A stretch of DNA of 53,919 bases. Origin: Calothrix sp. MO_192.B10. GTDB lineage: Bacteria > Cyanobacteriota > Cyanobacteriia > Cyanobacteriales > Nostocaceae. The position numbers and the translations under genes were made by a program. Location of the stretch: positions 1 to 53,919 of the forward strand of contig JASJDS010000015.1 of the NCBI GenBank assembly GCA_030065055.1, in the 5' to 3' direction. The notes under the pieces were generated by a model that was given only the letters and a program-made list of their open reading frames with translations, was not told where the DNA came from and did no database searches. Position 1 is the stretch's first letter. Each line of letters begins with the position of its first letter. Below are positions 52,312-53,919 of the stretch, one piece after another.

Positions 52312-52761
52312 TTATCCCCGGTTTTTGATCAACATGACTTGCACAATTTGGTTAGCTATATCGCTGGCAATACCCAAAGAATGATAGAGATCGTTTAAGA
52401 AGTCTTGTTCATCCCTAGTGACGACTCCATCTGCAAGTACCATATCCGTGGCTAACGCAAAGGCAGATTCCTTTAAATTATCAGGCAAAGATGCTTGTGC
52501 TGTATTGAAGAAAGCATCTATCCCTTCTTGCCTCAACAAATTCAGAAGTTTATCAAACATCCCCACAATCACATCACTGGTATATGACTGGAAAAGTTTC
52601 ATCCGAGACAGGATAGCAGAAACAGAACGCGTTTCCTCTTCAGACATATAACCATCTGAAGCAATGGCAGCCAAGGTAATCGCAGCAACCGCTTCCGCAG
52701 GACTGAGGGAATCTTGAACTTGACTCTGAGAGTTGAATACATTTTTGTCGAACAAACCCAT
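52312..52761 (-). CDS. TerB-like (tellurite resistance TerB family) protein
   Basis: A 149-residue all-helical protein with the TerB fold pattern. Two acidic helix-turn motifs are seen: AAIASDGYMSEEETRSVSAI (about 32-51) and ATDMVLADGVVTRDEQDFLN (about 104-123). Each contains the D-G-x-x-x-x-E metal-binding arrangement. Starts MGLFDKNVFNSQSQVQDSL. Despite the name, the family is broad, and tellurite resistance should not be assumed; in cyanobacteria stand-alone TerB proteins are common. No ter operon is adjacent. Confidence 0.82.
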   Translation of the reverse strand: MGLFDKNVFNSQSQVQDSLSPAEAVAAITLAAIASDGYMSEEETRSVSAILSRMKLFQSYTSDVIVGMFDKLLNLLRQEGIDAFFNTAQASLPDNLKESAFALATDMVLADGVVTRDEQDFLNDLYHSLGIASDIANQIVQVMLIKNRG

Positions 52762-52937
52762 TGTTATTTACTCCATTAGATTAGTACCTCTTTTATGTAC
52801 ATTTACTGATAAAAACCATTAATCTGGTAATAAATGTAACCAATCGAGGTGATATATCTTAGTGTTCCCAGGATTCGGCTCTAGCGAACACAAGAGTTAA
52901 AGGGTTTTCGACGGTAGGTTATTTTTGTTGCTGGAGT
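52762..52937. other. Short spacer
   Basis: About 175 bases between the TerB-like gene and the small membrane protein gene; no clear feature beyond moderate AT-richness. Confidence 0.4.
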
Positions 52938-53099
52938 TTAACGAAAAGATTTTGGTGGAGTGGAGCGAATATTCGTCTTTTCAATGGATTCTATGACTGC
53001 CAAGCCGATACCAGAGACTGTAATCAACAGAAATATGGAAACTAGAAAGGCGTTAACAAACATCCGTAGGGCTTCATCGAAAAAGATATAGGTGGTCAT
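52938..53099 (-). CDS. 53-residue single-TM membrane protein
   Basis: ATG 53099 to TAA 52938 encodes MTTYIFFDEALRMFVNAFLV, then SIFLLITVSGIGLAVIESIE and a basic tail KTNIRSTPPKSFR. It has one TM helix (about 14-36) with a short acidic N-terminal part. Size and shape recall small thylakoid or cytoplasmic membrane subunits, but I cannot match it to a known photosynthetic or NDH subunit. Reading-frame quality is good for so short a gene. It lies upstream of the TerB-like gene on the same strand. Confidence 0.5.
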   Translation of the reverse strand: MTTYIFFDEALRMFVNAFLVSIFLLITVSGIGLAVIESIEKTNIRSTPPKSFR

Positions 53100-53454
53100 A
53101 GTTTGCTTCTCAACTCTATGCTGCTAGTAATATTTACTTTCTCCAGCTCTCAGAAACCGATTTCCGCTGAAAAATTACCAGCTATTGCATCTTAACAAAA
53201 CTTTAGAATTTTGGCGAGCAGAATCAAGAGGTTTCTCTTAAAGATTAGATAATGTTTTCGCAAAGGTTTTTCAAATAAAATTTGATGGTAAAAATATCTT
53301 GTTTACCATGTTTTTACTGTGTATTCTTATCAATTCTAGTCATATATTTTACATAATTAATTAAATCAAGCTTGGCAATATATGAAAATCATATTGTTAT
53401 AAATAACACACTGCTATACAATAACTTGATTTGATTTTTGAATTGTGAATTAGC

Positions 53455-53540
53455 TAGTCCCCCACGGGAAAATCCCACAACCAAGGATCTGAAAATGCTT
53501 TGTGACTAATTCCTCAAGGGCGCACGCAATGCGCCCCTAC
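53455..53540. repeat. 85-bp family repeat, plain copy
   Basis: From TAGTCCCCCACGGGAAAATC to CAATGCGCCCCTAC, with a single 25-bp inner unit. It serves as the reference for the amplified copy at 11824. Confidence 0.8.
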
Positions 53541-53555
53541 TGGGCGCTTCTTAAC

Positions 53556-53680
53556 TATTTTCAAGCTAGTCCCACTCTGCTCCAAGCCGCGCTTCGCGCG
53601 TCTACATGGACAATATTTTGTCCACAACCTGCCGATGAAAATAATTCCCTCACTCTGGACGGGGAAACCCCGCCCCTACT
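53556..53680. repeat. 127-bp repeat block, inverted copy
   Basis: Inverse of 37063-37189, with the CGCGCTTCGCGCGTC and GACAATATTTTGTC palindromes, ending GGGGAAACCCCGCCCCTAC. Confidence 0.8.
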
Positions 53681-53782
53681 CCTTCACTCCTTCACTCCCT
53701 ATTTTCAAGTTAGCCTTGCACCTCTACATATGTATGGATTTGTTTCAGTTTTTAGATTTATTAATGGCGATTAGATATAGGC

Positions 53783-53919
53783 AGGACTTACGCAAGCAAC
53801 ATTTGTCATTGCGACCGGATTGCCGCGCTTCGCTCGCAACAGGCTCCGTGTAGGGAAGCAATCCCAGAGTTTTAGGCGATTACGTCGCTATCGTTCGTCC
53901 GTTCCGGACATGCTACGCA
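53783..53919. mobile_element. 225-bp MITE family, inverted copy cut by the window end
   Basis: Opens AGGACTTACGCAAGCAACAT and follows the inverse of 2698-2922, including GATTGCCGCGCTTCGC and GTTCCGGACATGCTACGCA at the edge. A block of about 40 bases present in the first copy is missing or shortened here. Confidence 0.75.

Larger units (their letters stand above)
53100..53919. other. Repeat-rich right end of the window
   Basis: About 820 bases without a gene. The first 350 are AT-rich and probably contain the promoter of the 53-residue gene. Then follow the 85-bp repeat (53455-53540), the inverted 127-bp block (53556-53680), a TTCACTCC pair and the start of the 225-bp MITE family (53783 to the edge). 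Short frames through this stretch are not genes. Confidence 0.65.

Noticed and set aside
53502-53853. Frames of 72-90 codons at the right end
   Set aside because: They translate dispersed repeats; no start signal or protein-like pattern.
1-53919. tRNA, rRNA or other classical structured RNA genes
   Set aside because: Reading for T-loop and CCA-end patterns and rRNA signatures gave no candidate; short-range reading by eye may miss some.

Overview
The window is chromosomal DNA of a cyanobacterium, most likely filamentous and heterocyst-forming (Nostocales). It carries petM, ycf39, plant-type zeta-carotene desaturase, an NblR-like regulator, a PrxQ peroxiredoxin, an acyl-ACP synthetase and a cyanobacterial-style Ser/Thr kinase. 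HIP1 octamers (GCGATCGC) are frequent. Heptamer tandem repeats (TTAGTTG, GAACTCC) of the STRR type known from heterocystous cyanobacteria fill several spacers. The organism level is inference; no rRNA or tRNA gene was found to anchor it.

Layout. 1-0.5 kb: a gene broken by an IS200/IS605-like end. 0.9-9.1 kb: kinase, DUF924/SRPBCC pair, rubredoxin, flavoprotein, petM, ycf39, NAD kinase. 9.1-10.8 kb: decayed gene fragments and a translationally coupled DUF4365 pair. 11-17 kb: NblR-like regulator, pgi and a large lectin/beta-propeller protein. 17-21.7 kb: repeat-rich DNA, DUF2085 protein, PBP4, membrane fusion protein. 21.8-24.0 kb: a restriction-modification system with its own controller gene. 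24.1-30.6 kb: a 19-residue-repeat protein, YlqD and acyl-ACP synthetase, two paralogous small membrane proteins, recQ. 30.9-35.6 kb: an accessory island with a membrane-protein pair, a toxin-antitoxin pair whose toxin is clipped by a mobile-element relic, and a second restriction-modification pair. 36-41 kb: phosphodiesterase, ilvD and a sucrose-phosphate-synthase-like glycosyltransferase. 41-43 kb: nearly 1.9 kb of nested relics and repeats. 43-53 kb: RHH protein, zds with its SRPBCC neighbour, ferredoxin and cobQ, prxQ, a secreted metzincin-like protein, murF, a TerB-like protein and a 53-residue membrane protein. The end is again repeat-rich.

How the parts work together. Housekeeping genes (photosynthetic electron transport and assembly, carotenoid, cobalamin, cell wall, branched amino acids, sugar phosphates) alternate with spacers loaded with MITEs, palindromes and tandem repeats. 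Defence and selfish modules sit between them. The best-supported unusual system is the C-R / M unit at 21.8-24.0 kb. A small HTH gene overlaps a putative endonuclease gene, and a convergent C5 cytosine methyltransferase lies opposite. Matching operator-like palindromes sit at both promoters: a tandem pair before the controller gene and a single site over the methyltransferase -10 region. This is the architecture known from Esp1396I-type control.

Limits: all calls come from reading the sequence and recalled family features. No database search was run, and residue positions are hand-counted.
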